Source: Colicola sp016286205
GTDB lineage: Bacteria; Bacteroidota; Bacteroidia; Bacteroidales; Paludibacteraceae
Reading direction: 5' to 3'
NCBI GenBank assembly: GCA_016286205.1
Contig: JAEESF010000004.1
Location: 62,001-126,000, forward strand
Length of the DNA: 64,000 nt
How positions within the stretch are numbered: the stretch's first letter is position 1; each line of letters begins with the position of its first letter. Positions 62,418 to 64,000 of this stretch are shown here, piece after piece. Below the pieces are notes generated by a model, which saw only the letters and a list, made by a program, of their open reading frames with translations, did no database searches and was not told where the DNA came from. A program made the translations under genes and the position numbers.

Positions 62418-63306
62418 CGGTTAGCAGCCTATCACGCACTTGCTCCATCAGCCATAAAGGCGTGCTGGTAGCACCACAGATTCCGACCCGACAGTCGGCG
62501 GATGAATGAGTGAATGAGTGAATGAGTGAATGAGTGATCTCATTCGGAGAAGAAATGAATATTGTGTTGGGGTTCGCCTCAACACAATGTTTGTATAAGA
62601 CGCGAGCATTGCTGGATTTGGTGCCGCCGACAAAGATGACCAGATCGTTAGCTCGCGAGAAATCGCGCAATTGCTGTACACGGTTGGCTACGTTGCGACA
62701 GATAGTGTCGTGGACCTCGGGGATAATTGCAGATTGCAAATTTAAGATTTTAGATTTTATTGCCTCTATGAGGCTTTGGAATCCTTCGACCGATTTGGTG
62801 GTCTGCGAGAAAAGATAGATAGGTCGTGAGAAATCTATTCGGTCGAGTTGGTCAATCGATTCAATAACAAGCGCCGTATTGTTGGTTTGGCCCTGAAGGC
62901 CGATAACTTCTGCATGGCCGGGTTGGCCGTAGATGACAATCTGCGGAGGTAACGATTCGTCCCCTTTGTGTTGCTCGTAGCAAGCGCGAATACGTTCTTG
63001 CAGTTTCTTCACCACCGGACAAGTGGCATCGGTTATCTCGATATTGCGTCGGCGAGCAATCCAGTAGGTGCTAGGCGGTTCTCCGTGTGCTCGAAGCAGG
63101 ACGCGCGAATGAGAGGGTAGTGTACGCAGATCGTCGTAATCGATGGTTTGCAACCCCATCTGCTCCAATCTTGCCACTTCCTGACCATTATGAACAATAT
63201 CGCCTAAGCAATAGAGAGCTCCGTTTTGGAGCTCTTTTTCGGCTGTGCGAATGGCACTGGTTACACCGAAACAGAAACCACTATGAGGATCGATACTAAT
63301 CTTCAC
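62410..63306 (-). CDS. ispH: 4-hydroxy-3-methylbut-2-enyl diphosphate reductase IspH
   Basis: 298 residues with a GTG start at 63306. The three iron-sulfur cysteines are C12 (SGFCFGV), C96 (DATCPVV) and C277 (GICGATSTP); the substrate-binding HGEP and PGHAEVIG motifs are present. It makes IPP and DMAPP in the final MEP-pathway step. Two loops derive from dispersed repeats: residues 183-194 (AATCTAAAATCT words) and about 257-269 (GAATGAGTG words, read as THSLIHSFTHS). It overlaps the cmk stop by 11 bases and the malQ stop, convergently, by 8. Confidence 0.94.
   Translation of the reverse strand: MKISIDPHSGFCFGVTSAIRTAEKELQNGALYCLGDIVHNGQEVARLEQMGLQTIDYDDLRTLPSHSRVLLRAHGEPPSTYWIARRRNIEITDATCPVVKKLQERIRACYEQHKGDESLPPQIVIYGQPGHAEVIGLQGQTNNTALVIESIDQLDRIDFSRPIYLFSQTTKSVEGFQSLIEAIKSKILNLQSAIIPEVHDTICRNVANRVQQLRDFSRANDLVIFVGGTKSSNARVLYKHCVEANPNTIFISSPNEITHSLIHSFTHSSADCRVGICGATSTPLWLMEQVRDRLLTVI
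62502..62536. repeat. GAATGAGT tandem repeat in coding sequence
   Basis: Four tandem copies of the 8-mer GAATGAGT within ispH. Because the unit is not a multiple of three, a change of one copy would shift the frame. Confidence 0.85.
62725..62762. repeat. AATCTAAAATCT-word repeat in ispH
   Basis: Plus-strand GCAGATTGCAAATTTAAGAT then TTTAGATTTTATTG; the complement matches the words at 3501-3535 closely. Confidence 0.75.
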
Positions 63307-64000
63307 ACTTACGTCCGAAAACAGCTTCGTATTTCTTTTTCCAAGCCTTGTCGTAGATATCGCACACGACCTTCAGTTGCTCTTCGCGCGTCATTTCGCT
63401 ATTGTCCACTACGATAGCGTCTTCGGCCTGGCGGAGAGGCGATTCGGCACGATGGGTATCGCGATAGTCGCGCTCGTTGACATCGCGCAGAACGTCGTCA
63501 AAATCAGGATGCTCGCCCTTCTCAATCAATTCGTCGAAACGGCGCTGAGCACGTACTTCCGGCCGAGCCGTCAGAAAGAGTTTGAGGTCGGCATTCGGGA
63601 AAACGACGGTGCCGATGTCGCGTCCGTCCATCACGCAACCGGAATCGCCCATCTTCTGTTGCTGCGCAACGAGAAAAGCGCGTACCTCTTTGATGGTAGA
63701 AATCTCGCTGGCACGATTGCCAATCTCGAGTGTGCGAATCTCCGACTCTACGTCCTTGCCATTGAGCGTAACATGCTGAGCGCCGTCGGGCGTAGTGGTA
63801 AAACCAATATGAACTTGGTCCAGTTCGCGGATGATGCTCTCCGGTCGTGTTACATTCTGGCGCGTCATGAAGAGTGCGATAGCACGGTACATAGCCCCCG
63901 TGTCCACATAAGTGGAGCAGGCGTGTTTGGCCAGCGCTTTGGCGATAGTGGATTTACCGCAGGATGAATAGCCGTCGATGGCTACGATTAAGGGAGATAG
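63296..64000 (-). CDS. cmk: Cytidylate kinase (5' end outside window)
   Basis: The frame is open to the window edge; 234 residues are visible. The P-loop GYSSCGKST lies just inside the edge, so only a few N-terminal residues are missing. VDTGAMYRAIALF, VMDGRDIGTVVFPNADLKLFLTA and RDTHRAESPLRQAEDAIVVDNS are typical CMP kinase motifs. It phosphorylates CMP and dCMP. The stop overlaps ispH by 11 bases, so the two are co-transcribed, a common order in this phylum. Confidence 0.95.
   Translation of the reverse strand, partial: LSPLIVAIDGYSSCGKSTIAKALAKHACSTYVDTGAMYRAIALFMTRQNVTRPESIIRELDQVHIGFTTTPDGAQHVTLNGKDVESEIRTLEIGNRASEISTIKEVRAFLVAQQQKMGDSGCVMDGRDIGTVVFPNADLKLFLTARPEVRAQRRFDELIEKGEHPDFDDVLRDVNERDYRDTHRAESPLRQAEDAIVVDNSEMTREEQLKVVCDIYDKAWKKKYEAVFGRKCED

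Overview
The window is a piece of a Bacteroidales-type (phylum Bacteroidota) chromosome. The evidence is a repeated promoter architecture (TTTG-like box, exactly 20 bp, TAnnTTTG) found 12 times, several secreted proteins with type IX secretion (T9SS) C-terminal sorting domains, and Bacteroidota-specific families such as DUF5063, the PgpH-like 7TM-HD phosphohydrolase, a CBM20-bearing amylomaltase and a geranylgeranylglycerol-phosphate-type UbiA enzyme. I cannot name a genus. The whole window is bacterial chromosome; I see no prophage, insertion sequence, CRISPR array or rRNA.

Layout. 1-4516: a plus-strand housekeeping run (tRNA adenosine deaminase carrying a foreign N-terminal fragment, HD phosphohydrolase, DusB, BASS-type transporter). 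4517-26831: a secreted-protein island on the plus strand: a fibronectin-like T9SS protein with a small tail-anchored partner, two related secreted proteins sharing a C-terminal tag, and an outer-membrane barrel followed by a 4128-residue modular adhesin with about 64 modules arranged in six-module super-repeats. 26866-29625: a minus operon (DUF5063, DEDD exonuclease, alkaline phosphatase). 29910-36238: a plus run (secreted coiled-coil protein, uracil phosphoribosyltransferase, VanZ-like, DprA, a 55-residue membrane protein, topoisomerase subunit A, Maf). 36268-41195: a minus operon (Pta, AckA, GH13 amylase, UbiA). 41465-44339: two OmpA-family genes with a tRNA(CAU) between them. 44331-55072: a six-gene minus run of secreted proteins, including an endonuclease I protein and three genes whose repeat domains are split at gene boundaries. 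56037-64000: HhH/barrel protein, LPG-synthase-like membrane protein, amylomaltase, IspH and partial Cmk.

The most unusual property is at DNA level. Short repeat elements of several families (a palindrome built on CTCCCTTCC; near-tandem 7-9 bp words; GTTTA-spaced mini-hairpins) lie not only between genes but in frame inside conserved enzymes (DusB, IspH, amylomaltase, an LPG-synthase-like protein, an HhH protein). The same element is read in different frames and orientations, so it spreads as DNA and is tolerated as protein loop. A second DNA-level signal is an 80-bp hairpin-rich element present twice in direct orientation flanking one gene, with a compensatory base-pair change between the copies.

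Functionally the window combines cell-surface display (T9SS cargo, OmpA proteins, barrel proteins), alpha-glucan and acetate metabolism (amylase, amylomaltase, Pta-AckA), isoprenoid/ether-lipid-like enzymes (IspH, UbiA, a fragment resembling geranylgeranylglyceryl phosphate synthase) and ordinary nucleic-acid housekeeping. All functions are inferred from sequence motifs by eye; no database search was run.
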